Shown: one piece after another, positions 31,937-44,311 of the stretch
How the letters are laid out: each line of letters opens with the position of its first letter
How positions within the stretch are numbered: the first letter of the stretch is position 1
Assembly: GCA_037783415.1 (NCBI GenBank)
Contig: JAZGTN010000162.1
Span: 558,001-622,000, forward strand
Direction: 5' to 3'
Length of the DNA stretch: 64,000 nucleotides
Origin: Leptasterias polaris
Taxonomy: Eukaryota > Echinodermata > Asteroidea > Forcipulatida > Asteriidae
Notes under the pieces: model-generated
What the model saw: the letters and a program-made list of their open reading frames with translations, nothing else
Databases searched by the model: none
Told to the model about the DNA's origin: nothing
Made by a program: the position numbers and the translations under genes

Positions 31937-32260
31937 TTATGCCATATTGGACTTGCAACACTGTTGCTTCTCATCTGCTGAAGACATATTTATATTTACT
32001 CTGCTGGAAACAACAAAGATCTCAACATCAGTGGCCCAGGAACCACTCTGCATCATGTTACTACGAGCAAGATAATCTGAAAGAGATGTACCTTGACCAA
32101 AACAAAAATTCTCCAGGGGTCTCCTGATAGTACGCATGTGGGACACTACCAAACTACGTAATTCACCATGAAATAAATGTTTGACTTCCTGTTAAAAGAT
32201 AACTGAGAGTTCTAAAGAAACAGTTTCCATCACCGCAGACTGAACAAAACAACATTCAGG
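31937..32260 (-). pseudogene. Helitron-associated OTU-like cysteine protease remnant
   Basis: On the minus strand, about 32245-32165 reads CGDGNCFFRTLSYLLTGSQT, which has the Asp-Gly-x-Cys catalytic signature of OTU proteases (D and C both present). After a stop and a frame change, 32152-31937 continues with SNMMQSGSWATDVEIFVVSS, the typical second block of Helitron OTU domains. A His-containing third block is not obvious. OTU domains fused to Helitron replicases are known in animals. This copy is broken. Confidence 0.75.
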
Positions 32261-32759
32261 CAAAATGTTAATCAATGCATGGTAATGAAAGTTGATGACA
32301 AAGTTACATCTGTAGACCTACATCTATTCTGTGAAATTGAAAGTGATGTTGAGTTCTTCCCTGTAACGTTTTCAGAAACTGGTTGTTTATGATGACTTAT
32401 GGAATCGGCATTGGCTTGTGAGGATGAGAAACTGTGACAAGTCGTTTTGGGTTGTTTTGGGCGAGGGATCTTCACTATATCTGCATAGGAGACAGATTGA
32501 TGAGTAGTGTCTTGAGTAGTCCTGAAGAAATTGTTTTGCTGGATCTTATCAGCGGAAGAAGTCTTCGGTGGTGACGTACTTACAGATGTAGTGGCTGAGG
32601 TTTGAAACTGTGAAGATAATGTACATTATGATGCTGAAACTTCTGATAAGAAGAATAAACTCTCTTGCAATGAGCACACCATGGACACTTGTGGTTTGTG
32701 AAAGTTTTAGCACTTTTGTATGATTTAGGTCAAACTTTCAGCTAAGTTGAAAACAAAAT

Positions 32760-33251
32760 TACTGCTTTTCTTTTGCCTCGACTTCCTCAAAGACTTTTAG
32801 GAAGTTTTTGTCATCCTCATCATCTGCACTGAAGGAGGCACTGTGAGAAAGCTGGTGGTCATCACTTATAGAGTCGGGTTTTGCTTTGCGTTTATTTCCC
32901 AAGAACCTGTGGTGAGCAAGAAGAGGCACTTGAAACGTTGATCTCTTTCACATTTGACATTTCTTTAGCTGGTGTGGATGTTGAACTGATTTGCCTGGAT
33001 CTTAAATATTTTACAGAGCTCTCCAAGGAACAAATCTTCTTCTTCATGTTTCCTTCATGCTGTTGCAATTGTCTTTTTAATGTTTTGGCATCAAACTCCA
33101 CTCTCAGTATGGTTTTTTCAAGATTCTTTTCAACTATTTCTTTAGCTTCTTTTATGTTATGGGCACGATCAACCTTATATAGGGTAGCCATAACAAAGGC
33201 TTCTATTGTATTCTGGACATCCTTTAAGTTGTTCATGATTGTTTCTGACAT
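32760..33251 (-). pseudogene. coiled-coil ORF of unknown identity upstream of the Helitron
   Basis: The frame 33251-32892 encodes 119 residues that begin MSETIMNNLKDVQNTIEAFV and are predicted coiled coil (LEKTILRVEFDAKTLKRQLQ). In a shifted frame the sequence continues with an acidic tail (SADDEDDKNFLKVFEEVEAK) to a stop near 32762. It may be the first part of the Helitron-encoded protein or an unrelated captured exon. I do not recognise it. Confidence 0.4.
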
Positions 33252-33300
33252 CTTTACAAGTCAAGGTACAGCAGCTCTGCATGAAAGCAAGACACACACA

Positions 33301-34029
33301 AATAAAATGGTAAACACTATATTTGATGCAACTTGAAAACTACTGTTTGATGTTTCATTATGGGGTTCACTCAATTTCTGAAGTTTTTCCAAGTGTCCCT
33401 CTCAAAATTAGTTGAAAATTATTAAAACAGTTTTAATCTTAAACAACTTTGAATTTTTAAATCTTGGCTCCTAGCATTTAGTTAGTTCAGCCCCCTTTTT
33501 TAGTGTGGCACCTTCATTTGATACTCACAAATGTTGCTGACACTTTTAAACAAATTTAGTTCACTTTTCATGGGAAAAGTATGACCTTAGAAGTTGGGTG
33601 GTACATGGATATTAATGGATATTATTGATCTTGACATAAGAGACATGATGTAAAGGGTTGTATTTCAGCCTTATTCGGACACACGTGAACACCCTTTTTT
33701 TTCAAGGAAAGTTGTTTTTCCAATAAAAATGTATTATCTTTGGAAATTGTTGTCAATGTGCAACCAAAAATTTGTCGCTTAAAAAAAGGAAGCAACAAAC
33801 CCACTTTTAAGAGCTGTTACTACCATGTTTTGTTATTTTTATTTTGTTGTAAAAGATAACATTAGGCACTTCCTTTTTTTGTTTGCTTCCTATATAATTC
33901 TTGGGTGGCGTGTGCCAAAGTAAACAAATGTTGACTTACATGTACAGACAATATGTAATGTGCATCACTGCTGAATTTCTGCAAGCAACAGGAAAATTAG
34001 CACCAGAGACTAGGAAAGACCTTTCACTA
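33301..34029. other. non-coding AT-rich spacer
   Basis: T-rich DNA between the Helitron remnant and the 8-bp array. No Helitron 5' end (TC) could be defined. Confidence 0.4.
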
Positions 34030-35816
34030 TGATGGCCTGATGGCCTGATGGCCTGATGGCCTGATGGCCTGATGGCCTGATGGCCTGATGGCCTGATGGC
34101 CTGATGGCCTGATGGCCTGATGGCCTGATGGCCTGATGGCCTGATGGCCTGATGGCCTGATGGCCTGATGGCCTGATGGCCTGATGGCCTGATGGCCTGA
34201 TGGCCTGATGGCCTGATGGCCTGATGGCCTGATGGCCTGATGGCCTGATGGCCTGATGGCCTGATGGCCTGATGGCCTGATGGCCTGATGGCCTGATGGC
34301 CTGATGGCCTGATGGCCTGATGGCCTGATGGCCTGATGGCCTGATGGCCTGATGGCCTGATGGCCTGATGGCCTGATGGCCTGATGGCCTGATGGCCTGA
34401 TGGCCTGATGGCCTGATGGCCTGATGGCCTGATGGCCTGATGGCCTGATGGCCTGATGGCCTGATGGCCTGATGGCCTGATGGCCTGATGGCCTGATGGC
34501 CTGATGGCCTGATGGCCTGATGGCCTGATGGCCTGATGGCCTGATGGCCTGATGGCCTGATGGCCTGATGGCCTGATGGCCTGATGGCCTGATGGCCTGA
34601 TGGCCTGATGGCCTGATGGCCTGATGGCCTGATGGCCTGATGGCCTGATGGCCTGATGGCCTGATGGCCTGATGGCCTGATGGCCTGATGGCCTGATGGC
34701 CTGATGGCCTGATGGCCTGATGGCCTGATGGCCTGATGGCCTGATGGCCTGATGGCCTGATGGCCTGATGGCCTGATGGCCTGATGGCCTGATGGCCTGA
34801 TGGCCTGATGGCCTGATGGCCTGATGGCCTGATGGCCTGATGGCCTGATGGCCTGATGGCCTGATGGCCTGATGGCCTGATGGCCTGATGGCCTGATGGC
34901 CTGATGGCCTGATGGCCTGATGGCCTGATGGCCTGATGGCCTGATGGCCTGATGGCCTGATGGCCTGATGGCCTGATGGCCTGATGGCCTGATGGCCTGA
35001 TGGCCTGATGGCCTGATGGCCTGATGGCCTGATGGCCTGATGGCCTGATGGCCTGATGGCCTGATGGCCTGATGGCCTGATGGCCTGATGGCCTGATGGC
35101 CTGATGGCCTGATGGCCTGATGGCCTGATGGCCTGATGGCCTGATGGCCTGATGGCCTGATGGCCTGATGGCCTGATGGCCTGATGGCCTGATGGCCTGA
35201 TGGCCTGATGGCCTGATGGCCTGATGGCCTGATGGCCTGATGGCCTGATGGCCTGATGGCCTGATGGCCTGATGGCCTGATGGCCTGATGGCCTGATGGC
35301 CTGATGGCCTGATGGCCTGATGGCCTGATGGCCTGATGGCCTGATGGCCTGATGGCCTGATGGCCTGATGGCCTGATGGCCTGATGGCCTGATGGCCTGA
35401 TGGCCTGATGGCCTGATGGCCTGATGGCCTGATGGCCTGATGGCCTGATGGCCTGATGGCCTGATGGCCTGATGGCCTGATGGCCTGATGGCCTGATGGC
35501 CTGATGGCCTGATGGCCTGATGGCCTGATGGCCTGATGGCCTGATGGCCTGATGGCCTGATGGCCTGATGGCCTGATGGCCTGATGGCCTGATGGCCTGA
35601 TGGCCTGATGGCCTGATGGCCTGATGGCCTGATGGCCTGATGGCCTGATGGCCTGATGGCCTGATGGCCTGATGGCCTGATGGCCTGATGGCCTGATGGC
35701 CTGATGGCCTGATGGCCTGATGGCCTGATGGCCTGATGGCCTGATGGCCTGATGGCCTGATGGCCTGATGGCCTGATGGCCTGATGGCCTGATGGCCTGA
35801 TGGCCTGATGGCCTGA
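34030..35816. repeat. perfect (TGATGGCC)n array, about 223 copies
   Basis: Every line of the 1787-bp tract repeats the same 8-bp unit in phase, with no substitution visible by eye. A 607-codon minus frame (SGHQAIRP repeated) is open only because the unit lacks stop codons in that reading. GGCC in each unit gives a HaeIII-type site every 8 bp. Confidence 0.98.
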
Positions 35817-36340
35817 ATGTGTTACATAATAAAAGCATGCTGACCAGCATCTTAGATTTCTTTGAAGAACATTTTCATCACAAAGGAGTAGTTAGTTCAA
35901 AAGAGAGGTACAAAAGGGGATAGCTCAATGGTCCATTTAGTGCTCAATACATGGCATGGTGTAACCCCACCCCTCCTATTTTGCCTTCATTGTGTTTTGG
36001 GAATCTCCGAAATTCTTTGGGGATTTTAGGGGGGTTACACTCATGTACAGGAGGAGAAAGGTATGTTTAAGTATGGGAACAATTGGGGACACCCTCTGCA
36101 ACATACCTGGCATGGTATACAGTGGTCATTCAAAAGATACTGCCTAGTTCTAACACTGTCTGACAATTATAGTAACAACAAATTATAAGATGAGTTCTCT
36201 CATTCATCACAGTCAAAGACAAATATTTACAAGAGTAGATGTATCTACGAAATGTAAATTACATGTACTTAAGTACATCAGGCTCAGAATAGAAAGCCTT
36301 TACAAGAGACCATTGACCTGACAAGATGGAAGTATTACTA
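35817..36340. other. non-coding stretch with an 82-bp inverted-repeat element
   Basis: GTGTAACCCC at 35959 faces GGGGTTACAC ending at 36040, which would make a small foldback. Nothing else was recognised. Confidence 0.5.
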
Positions 36341-36494
36341 TGGAACAATTTGCCATGACTCTAAGAAAACAACCTGACATTGCTTCTTTTCGATCACGTC
36401 TCAAAACTTATCTTTTCAATCAGGCATATAATTAACTCTCCCGAGGTCTCAGCGCATCAGTGAATAGTTTTACTAGATACCAGCGCTATACAAA

Positions 36495-36525
<31 letters not shown>
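36341..36525 (+). mobile_element. 3' end fragment of an L2-type LINE
   Basis: A frameshifted C-terminus is visible: WNNLP, then in another frame QPDIASFRSRLKTYLFNQAY and a stop at about 36434. It is followed by a short 3' UTR ending AGCGCTATACAAAT and an (ATT)n tract at 36498-36522. The 5' part is missing. Confidence 0.8.
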
Positions 36526-37359
36526 TACAATACTCATCCATGTGCAGGTATGTACAGATGCATTTATACATGTATATTTATATGTGCATGTGTGAAATAA
36601 TGGGCTTAAACACAATTGTCAGGAAACAAAACAATGGAAATACAAAAATGTGCAAGAAATGTGCTTTGACAACTGACCATGTGTTGTTATGTTTGGTTTT
36701 TGTTCATTCGGGTAGGCTCGGGATGGGGAAACAAAAAAATGTAACCAACTGTATTTAACAATTTTATGGGAAATTGGGTTTGTATCCAGACAGGTGAGGA
36801 AACAACTAAAAACCAAAAATATCAAGGAACCTCAAATATGACAGCATGGTGAAAAATATTGGGGAATTAGACTGCATTAAATCTTCGTGTCAGTAGCAAT
36901 ATTATTTGATTCAAGTTTCAAGTCAGTACATCATTGCAATAAGGAGTTATGACCATTTAAGGTTTTCATTGTTTTAGATCATTCAACTGGAACCGGTGAC
37001 ATACTCATCAGTTTTATCTTTTCATATGAATCTGCATGTCAGTAGCAATATTTACTTCAAGTTTCAAGTCAGTACATCATTGCAATAAGGTTGCAATATG
37101 TTTTGAAATAATCACTCAAAGTTACAAGCTTACTCTAAAACTTCAATATTTTAGTTCGAGTTTGGCTCTTTACATTCCAGAGGTCACTATTTAAGCATGT
37201 AAAATAATGTTTGTTTGTTTTTTCATTCAAAAAACTTTAACATTTTTATTCAAAAACATTAACATTTCCTGAAAAACATAGTTGGGGATTACAAAACATG
37301 ACTGACACTGTATAACAATCTCGATTGGGCTTGTACATTCCATAACACAACTCAACACT
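36526..37359. other. non-coding; ~140-bp tandem duplication
   Basis: TCAAGTCAGTACATCATTGC recurs at about 36918 and 37063, with flanking sequence (CAGTAGCAATATT) also shared. No gene. Confidence 0.6.
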
Positions 37360-38060
37360 TAAAGGTTGGAGCTTAAAGTAAAAACTTTAACATTTCCATT
37401 GAATGCGGCCGGCCGGACGGACGGACGCACCGACGGACAGACGGACGGAAATGGTCATTACATAGGTTCACTCTGCTTCGCAGCTCGCCAACAAGTTTCT
37501 AGAGTTCGCTCACACCAAACGGTATATGGCGTTTGGATCATGCATTTTTGTTAAGAAAATGTTTGTTGTTGTTGTTTTTTAATAATATGAACGTTACAAG
37601 TTATTTGTAGCTGGGAAAAGGGTCGTCTTTTTTCATTTCCACTATTTGGTAACCCCTGGAGAATTAAATTTCATGGAGTTTTGAGAATATACAAGTACAG
37701 CATCAGAAAGTGGCGACCAACATAATTTTCCTCCACCAATTCTCCACCAATTTGAAAAATATGAGAGTCCGAATTTAGAGAATAGTATTGGATTTATCAT
37801 CCCTCTTCAATATACATGCTTTCCTACTATCTTTAGAGGGCTAGACTTACCTTATTACAAAATCCTTTTACATATCAAGCTCCAATAAGCAATTTATTTT
37901 GACTATATTTTGCATGACTGAGAAGTGCTCAGTATTTTAAAAAGGTATAATAGCTAGCTGCAATTTGTTCATAATGGCTGTTAACCAAACCATGCGTATT
38001 GACAAGCATTTGATGAACATTACCATGTATACATTTAATAATTTACTGTTTCATTTTACT
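37360..38060 (+). repeat. diverged segmental duplicate, copy 1
   Basis: Paired with 39360-39960. Shared landmarks in order: a GGAC-type simple repeat, GGTAACCCCTGGAGA, TACAAGTACAGCATCA, TCATCCCTCTTCAA, TGACTGAGAAGTGCTCA and GTTCATAATGGCTG. Non-coding. This copy lacks the palindrome of copy 2. Confidence 0.75.
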
Positions 38061-39359
38061 GTACAAGGTCAGACTTATATAGTTCTTTTAGGCTATATAG
38101 AGGACAACATATTTATTAATAATTAATTCAAGTACGACTTGATCTGCTAATTAGCTTGTATTTAGTTGTATAGAAATATTGCATAAATCTATAATCTCAT
38201 TTCCCAGTGCTTAAAAATAATAGAACAAATCATGCCTACATGAGGACTTTATAGGTTTTAAACTTCATGTCAGAGTAAAGAAATCATGACAGAAAACGGA
38301 TCTGGCATTATGAATCTGTTGGATTAAGATTATGTCAATATGTTCAATTGCGTGTAGTCCGCTGATGTGTTGCTATATTACTGCCAATAGACACAGCATC
38401 TTAAAGGAAGTGAATCTAACTGAGAGAGGTTTGCGGTAACACCATGTTAAAATCTCTTTTGAGTAGGCCTACTGTTGGTTCTGAAAAGAACCGGTGGTCA
38501 ACGACTCAACGTTTCGATCAGTATGCTCTGATCGTCTTCAGGAGAATGCTGGACTCTGTTGCTGGATGCTGCTTATGTACTGCCTGTAGGGGATTAACTG
38601 GGAGTTGGGCTTAGCTCAGTGATGCACGAGAAGTGGATCTAACAGATTGGACTGGTTTTATGTGATTTTATTTTAGAACCATTTATGATCTCGTCACGGA
38701 GGCAAAAGTAGTCCTTAAGTTTTTAGGAACATATTTTTCTTTTGAATAACTACAACTGCCAACGTCAAAAGAGGTTGACATACTTGATTTTCCACAAAAT
38801 AAACACTGATAAATCTTTGTGGAATTTTACACGTTCAAGTTTTTATTATCTTGTTCCAAGCAATTTTTTGCATTGAGTTGGATAAAGTCTCGAGATTTCA
38901 ATTGTTTTGTGAAAAAGGTTAAGAATTAATATTGACAAAGGGTTTAAAGCTGGGATCCACATTTTAGGAAGCTTGTTGAATTGAAAACAATATACCATTT
39001 TGGGAACAGTATCGACAGCATTAAGAAAATGACAAAAGTAGAGTTAACAAATAACAGCTCAATTTTTATTTATTTATTTTGTAATGCACCAGGATAAAAG
39101 TTTTTAAAAAAAACTAACAAAAAACTCAGCCCTTAATATATTTTAGCTTACTAAATATATCCCCAATCCATGTTTCTACACCCGAACACTGTAACCTTTA
39201 CAATTTATCTGTTGACTTTACCACTTTGACCTTTACCTTTGACCTGTTCACCACAAAACAATCGCAATTTTCCTTTTCCCAACGGCAAAACCACCAAATG
39301 TTAAATTCCAAATGGCACTTTTAACCAGAAATCACTTTACCCATAACTCACAACCGTGA
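38061..39359. other. non-coding; includes a Penelope-like motif
   Basis: AT-rich DNA. At 38470-38545 the minus strand carries a CTGAAGA, hairpin, GAAAC arrangement reported as a separate feature. No gene. Confidence 0.4.
38470..38545 (-). mobile_element. Penelope-like element terminal fragment, hammerhead-like
   Basis: On the minus strand: CTGAAGA, then the stem GATCAG with loop AGCATA and CTGATC, then GAAACGTTGAG, and further on the hairpin GGTTCTTTTCAGAACC. CUGANGA-stem-GAAA is the hammerhead core and such motifs mark the ends of Penelope-like retroelements. One extra C lies between the core and stem II, so ribozyme activity is doubtful. No reverse transcriptase remains nearby. Confidence 0.45.
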
Positions 39360-39960
39360 CCTTGACAATTGACCTTTTCATCCCAATTCAATTCAAACTT
39401 TCCTTTCCTTAAGGGAAAACCCCAAATCCCCACCCCACCCCCACCCCAACCAAAGTTACAAAGCCAATTGTCACTTCAAACTCCGTCCAGAATCGAAAGC
39501 CGAACGGACCAACGGACGGACGGACAGACGCCTAGGCAACGACAATGCCCATATACAGCCTTTTTCGCCTTCAACCATTAATTGGTAACCCCTGGAGAGA
39601 TTCATTTCATGGAGTTTGATAATCTACAAGTACAGCATCAATAAAGGAGCGACCAAAATATTGTTCTCAACCAATTTGACAAAAAGAGAATCTAAATTCA
39701 GAAAATATTAATATTGAATTTGTCATCCCTCTTCAACATATTGATCTTACTTGTTTAAGAATCTAAGCTCCAAACAGTAATTTATTTTGACTTTCCTTTT
39801 CATGACTGAGAAGTGCTCAATATTAAATATGAACACATTGCAGGTAGCACTTTGCGTTTAAATTTTTTTTATAAACGCAAAGTGCTACCTGCAATGTGTT
39901 CATAATGGCTGATAACCAAACCATGCATATTGGAAAGCATGTGATGATCATTATACCACC
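39360..39960 (+). repeat. diverged segmental duplicate, copy 2
   Basis: Partner of 37360-38060, about 1.9 kb downstream in the same orientation and clearly diverged. It differs by a de novo palindrome at 39828-39904. Confidence 0.75.
39828..39904. repeat. perfect palindrome, 33-bp arms, 11-nt loop
   Basis: The left arm 39828-39860 is the exact reverse complement of the right arm 39872-39904; the loop is AATTTTTTTTA. The right arm is continuous with the duplicated sequence (…TGTTCATAATGGCTG), whereas the left arm has no counterpart in copy 1. Confidence 0.95.
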
Positions 39961-41340
39961 TAAACATGGTTCATACCCAGGATGCCGTACTTAGGCAGGC
40001 AGGATTCGTCGTGTGTGTAAACATGTTTGTGTCTGTCCGAATTGGTAATACAGGAGGATTGGATAAGGAAGATTTTGCGTTGGATCTAAGAAACAATTAT
40101 AAACGCGGGTTAGCAAATTACGAAACATTTACGAAATGAGTAATTATACTCAAGACTTATTACAACCTATTTTTATTTTGCATTCCAATCCAGAGGAATA
40201 ACTTATAAAACTTCATTTTCATATCCAAAGTGTATGCAGAGTAACCTCGGAAGTGAAAGGTCTTAACCCTTGCAACAAGAAATCACAAAACCGTCCCACA
40301 GCCTTGGATCAGTTCTACCAGACCACCAGATGTGATCATGATATCGTAATGGGTTGAACATCTTCTTTGTTGTTATATATGAAATTTTAATGCATTTCAA
40401 TTGACATTTTTATGACGTATTAGTGACACTTAATAAATTGTTTATGCAAAAGGTTTCCATGCTCTAAAGCCAGACTCCTGCCTGCCGTTAACCATGCGTA
40501 AACTACGGCATGTCGCTGGCGCAACCGCTGCGTTTTGCGTTTGATACCTTATTCGGGATGATCAAAAGTGAACATTCGCTGTATATAAACGTATAAGAAT
40601 GTCTACGTTAGAGATGATGCCACATAGACACCTCTGTACACAGTTTAAAGAAAATGTATTTGAAAGCCTACCTACGTTCAATATCTTTTAACTATTAATT
40701 ATTATACATTGCTGTCCAAGGCAAAGCGAACGGCCTAAGTCTATGTCCGAACAATACCACAATGTTTGTCAGAGTAGCAAGCTCTAAGCTTCCTGCCGTG
40801 AACCGTGGGTGAACTACGGTATGCCGCTGGCTAACCCGCTATGTTTGGTTTTGATACCAAACTGGAGTAAAAATTGACATTCGCTGAACAAACCTATGTG
40901 GTTGTCCAATGAACAATTTCGATGTGCAAAATAGACATTTACGCTACAAAACTATATGAAAGTCCGATGTCCATTATCGATGTGCAAGGTTAGACATTCA
41001 CTGCACAAAACTTACATGATTGACCAAAGTCCAATTTCAAACTAAATTTACTGTCTTCTTTTGCCCAAGGTTGAAAACATCCAATCGACAACGTGAAATT
41101 GGCGTGAAATTTCACAAACTGTGCTCCACTTCGTGTATGTGAACATCAGAACTTGCCTAAAATTGCACAACTTTTGCACCATGTTCTGTCTAGATATCAC
41201 GAATGTATATACCGTTTGCCACGGTGACGTAGTAAGTCGCCGAGGTGGCAAAATACCGTACTCATCAAGACGAAATAGTTGAGATGCTTTGACTGGTTTT
41301 TGTTGCAAATTTACGCTTTCAAAGTTTATACCATGCATAA
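39961..41340. repeat. non-coding with local tandem duplications
   Basis: A ~110-bp block containing CTGCCG, GTAAACTACGGCATG-type and GACATTCGCTG-type words occurs at about 40450-40575 and 40775-40885. Three degenerate ~60-bp units (GACATT(C/T)(A/G)CTGCACAAA-type) follow at 40875-41045. A minus frame at 41048-41338 is unrecognised and unsupported. Confidence 0.55.
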
Positions 41341-42780
41341 GTTAACTCTTGATATAATTATATTCGATGGAGCGCATTGAGGATATTTAAAAAAAATATA
41401 TATAAAGAATGGAAAGGCAACCCTTTTTGTGGTCACTATTAGAGTGAATATAAATCGGAAAGACTCTCTTATTTTGCTAATTTATGTAAAATATAAGATT
41501 CTAAAGTTCTAAAATATTTGACAATATGGATATTTTTATTTAATAACAATTTGCAATTATATATTTAACACTAGGAAAGAATTCATAAATAATTAAACGT
41601 ACAAAGGTTATCTAAAATACAAGAAAGCCCCGATTGAGATAAATGGGTCTCCGTGAAGCATTATTTCTCTTAGTTATCTTACTCTAAATTTGAATGCCAA
41701 TAAACCGTGCGCTTGAACAAAATTAATGTCGGACTCCTTTTCGCCAAGCAGGTCAGTTATTGATTTATTTGCTGGTTCCACTGCATTAAGCTGTCATGGA
41801 AACAAAACACTAACCGCTACCAAAAACAGAATTATAAAATCCCGAGTTTAAGGTAAGAGAATTGAAGGGCCCTCTGCCCCTTGGATTGTATTCATTTGTT
41901 GATGGTGTTGGCCTCCTCACGGAAGTATAAATAGTGTTGTTAGCCAGCAACCGACAGGCTCAGTATGCAGTGAATGGTCTTAATTGGGCTCGTATACATT
42001 CGATAAATTCAAACTAATACACATTTAATAAATATCTTATATTTTAAACAAAGCCCTTAATAAATGTTTCAGCATTTAATCATAGTCAGTTCTTAACTAA
42101 TGAGTGTTGCATAGGTAGTTTGTATTTGGAGAATAAGTTGCCTTTTGGGGTTGAACAGGGGTTTTTCCAACTCAAGCATAATTAATGCGGTTAGCTACAA
42201 AAAAAATCTACAAATTCACGATTCTGCACTTTCCGCAAATTTGTTTATTCGTTCTAACGAACTAATTCTATTTCGATCCCTTGCAATATTATGTCATTCC
42301 CACTAAATACTTTATTTCATTTCCTTCAAAAATCGTTTCGAGGGAACGAAATAATAATTGAAGGGAATGATATAATATTTCAAGGAAATGAAATAATATT
42401 TTGAGGGAACGAAATTATTATTATTTTTTTCTCCCCTTTTTAAATTTCTTTTTTTTTCTCCCCTTTTTAAATTTCTTTTTACCGACTCCTTTAGGGGCCC
42501 CCTAACACAGCTTTGTTGGTTATTTTTTTGTTTAATCATTTAATTTCGATACCAGGGTCTCTAAACAGGTACAACAGGCGTCCATTGCGGCCATACATGA
42601 CTACATAATGTACACCAACGACACAGTGTAAAATAAGAATGCGTGTCAGTAAATCATATAAAAAACTCCCGTAATCATATGGCAATTTTTCGTCGTATCT
42701 TTCGCCTGAAAAATGATTCCTTAATACCTTTTCGACAACCCAATAAAGACCATCTCACTATTTCTTTTACTATTTTTCAG
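41341..42780. other. AT-rich non-coding DNA with small repeats
   Basis: Four degenerate ~28-bp units (GAGGGAACGAAATAAT-type) lie at about 42335-42420. Two copies of a ~30-bp TTCTCCCCTTTTTAAATTTC-type unit lie at about 42427-42482. No gene was recognised. Confidence 0.4.
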
Positions 42781-42935
42781 GGCCCAATTTTATAGAGCTG
42801 CTTAAGCACAAAAGAGCCCTAGCTCAAAATAATAATGCTGACAAGAATCAGGTTAACAGTCAATGATTAACAATGTCACGTGTAAAATGTATGATCCTAC
42901 TCCCTTTTGCTTAGCAGAAAACTGTTCAGGAATAA
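42781..42935 (+). repeat. dispersed repeat, GGGCCCAATTTTATAGAGCT family
   Basis: It opens GGGCCCAATTTTATAGAGCT, then GCTTAAGCACAAAA, and closes near TTTTGCTTAGCAGAAAACTG. It is the best-preserved of three copies (others at 13205 and 18325). Confidence 0.65.
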
Positions 42936-43689
42936 TAAATGGTTAAAGCACATGTTTCACATTGATAATTGTCAATGACCAGTATCCACACTTGATGTGA
43001 CGCAACATATGTACATGCATTAATAACCTATAAAAGTCGGTCACTGATGGAGTCACGAGACAAAAAAACGATAAATCTTAAATAATGTTTTCACTGTTTT
43101 CAAACATTGATGTTTAGACTAACAAGATCAAAACTAATTGTTTTAATCATTCCTTAAAAAATATTGTATTTCAAGCAAAATATTTCAAAGGGAGTTTCCC
43201 ACCATGACCATCTTTATACCATGTAAGTTATGTGCAAATCTATGAATATTAATACTTTTACTCTTAACAATGTTATGCACACCCTTAACATTGGGCAAAG
43301 GTCTCTCTTCAGGCAAGTACAACGACGGTTTGAAAAGTTTTCCATCCCAAAGAAGATTAGTAAACATTTATTGAGTACTTAATTGTTCACTGAAAAAAAC
43401 AAAACAACAACAACAAACAACAATACACAACAGAATAATGTTCTTTATAGCATGCAAAATTGACTAAATGTTATGTCACTGAATAAGACACTAATATTGA
43501 CAGTTACTTGTTTGTCACTGTAGCAATCAGTATCGTCCTACCAAGCGTTGAGTATGACCCTGAATTTGCTTTTCTGAATCTCACCTGACGTTTCCACCCA
43601 AAGAAAACCACGGCTCAATCCATTTTATTAAAAAGGTGAGATCTACATTTTGTTCCCCGCCATGCATGTAGCTATTCCAGGACGAATGG
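42936..43689. other. non-coding stretch
   Basis: AT-rich. A minus frame of 60 codons at 43185-43367 has no recognisable features. Confidence 0.35.
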
Positions 43690-44150
43690 CAAACAGTGGA
43701 CATTGGTGTTTGAAAAACAAAGGCTAGGCATGACGTCTTTTAATATGGAAGCAGCTGCTAAGAGCTGAAATGTGAGAGGAACGACTGGATTTTGCCCTTC
43801 CGGATGATCAACCAAAACGACAAAACGACTCTGAAGCTAAATTACCAAATTAATAAAACTTTCCTTCTTTTTAAATGAAGGTTACAAGTTTACTGGATTT
43901 CAAGTATTGACATGAGCTTGAAAAACAAAGGCTATGTATGATGTCTGTTGAAATGGAAGCGGTTGCTAAGAGCTGCAGTATGAAAGGAACGACTGGATTT
44001 TGCCCTTTCGGGTGATCGACGAAACAAATTAAATTATCACAACTAAACCGATTTCGAAGCTAAATTATTACATCAATAAAATGTTTCCTTGTTTGTAAAT
44101 GAAAGTTTTTAGTTAACTGGGTTTCAATTCTTGACATGGGCCTGTGATGT
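43690..44150 (+). repeat. ~209-bp tandem duplication upstream of the PAN/discoidin gene
   Basis: AAAACAAAGGCTA, GGAAGC, GCTAAGAGCTG and GGAACGACTGGATTTTGCCC occur in the same order at about 43711-43800 and 43921-44005. A partial third unit (TTTCAATTCTTGACATG) lies at 44122-44138. It is non-coding and may carry the promoter of the following gene. Confidence 0.75.
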
Positions 44151-44311
44151 ACACAGATATGATTGGAAAATAATTCCACTATACACCCCTGCTATATTAT
44201 TGACCACCCCCCGTAGGCGATATTACTTCACTACGGATTTGGAACACTGCGTCATTTCCACTGTTGAGCCGGGGTCGACCGGTTGTGGAAAGACACGCGA
44301 AAATACAAAAT

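Noticed and set aside
34027..35850. 607-codon minus frame (SGHQAIRP repeats)
   Set aside because: Pure translation of an 8-bp repeat lacking stops; not a gene.
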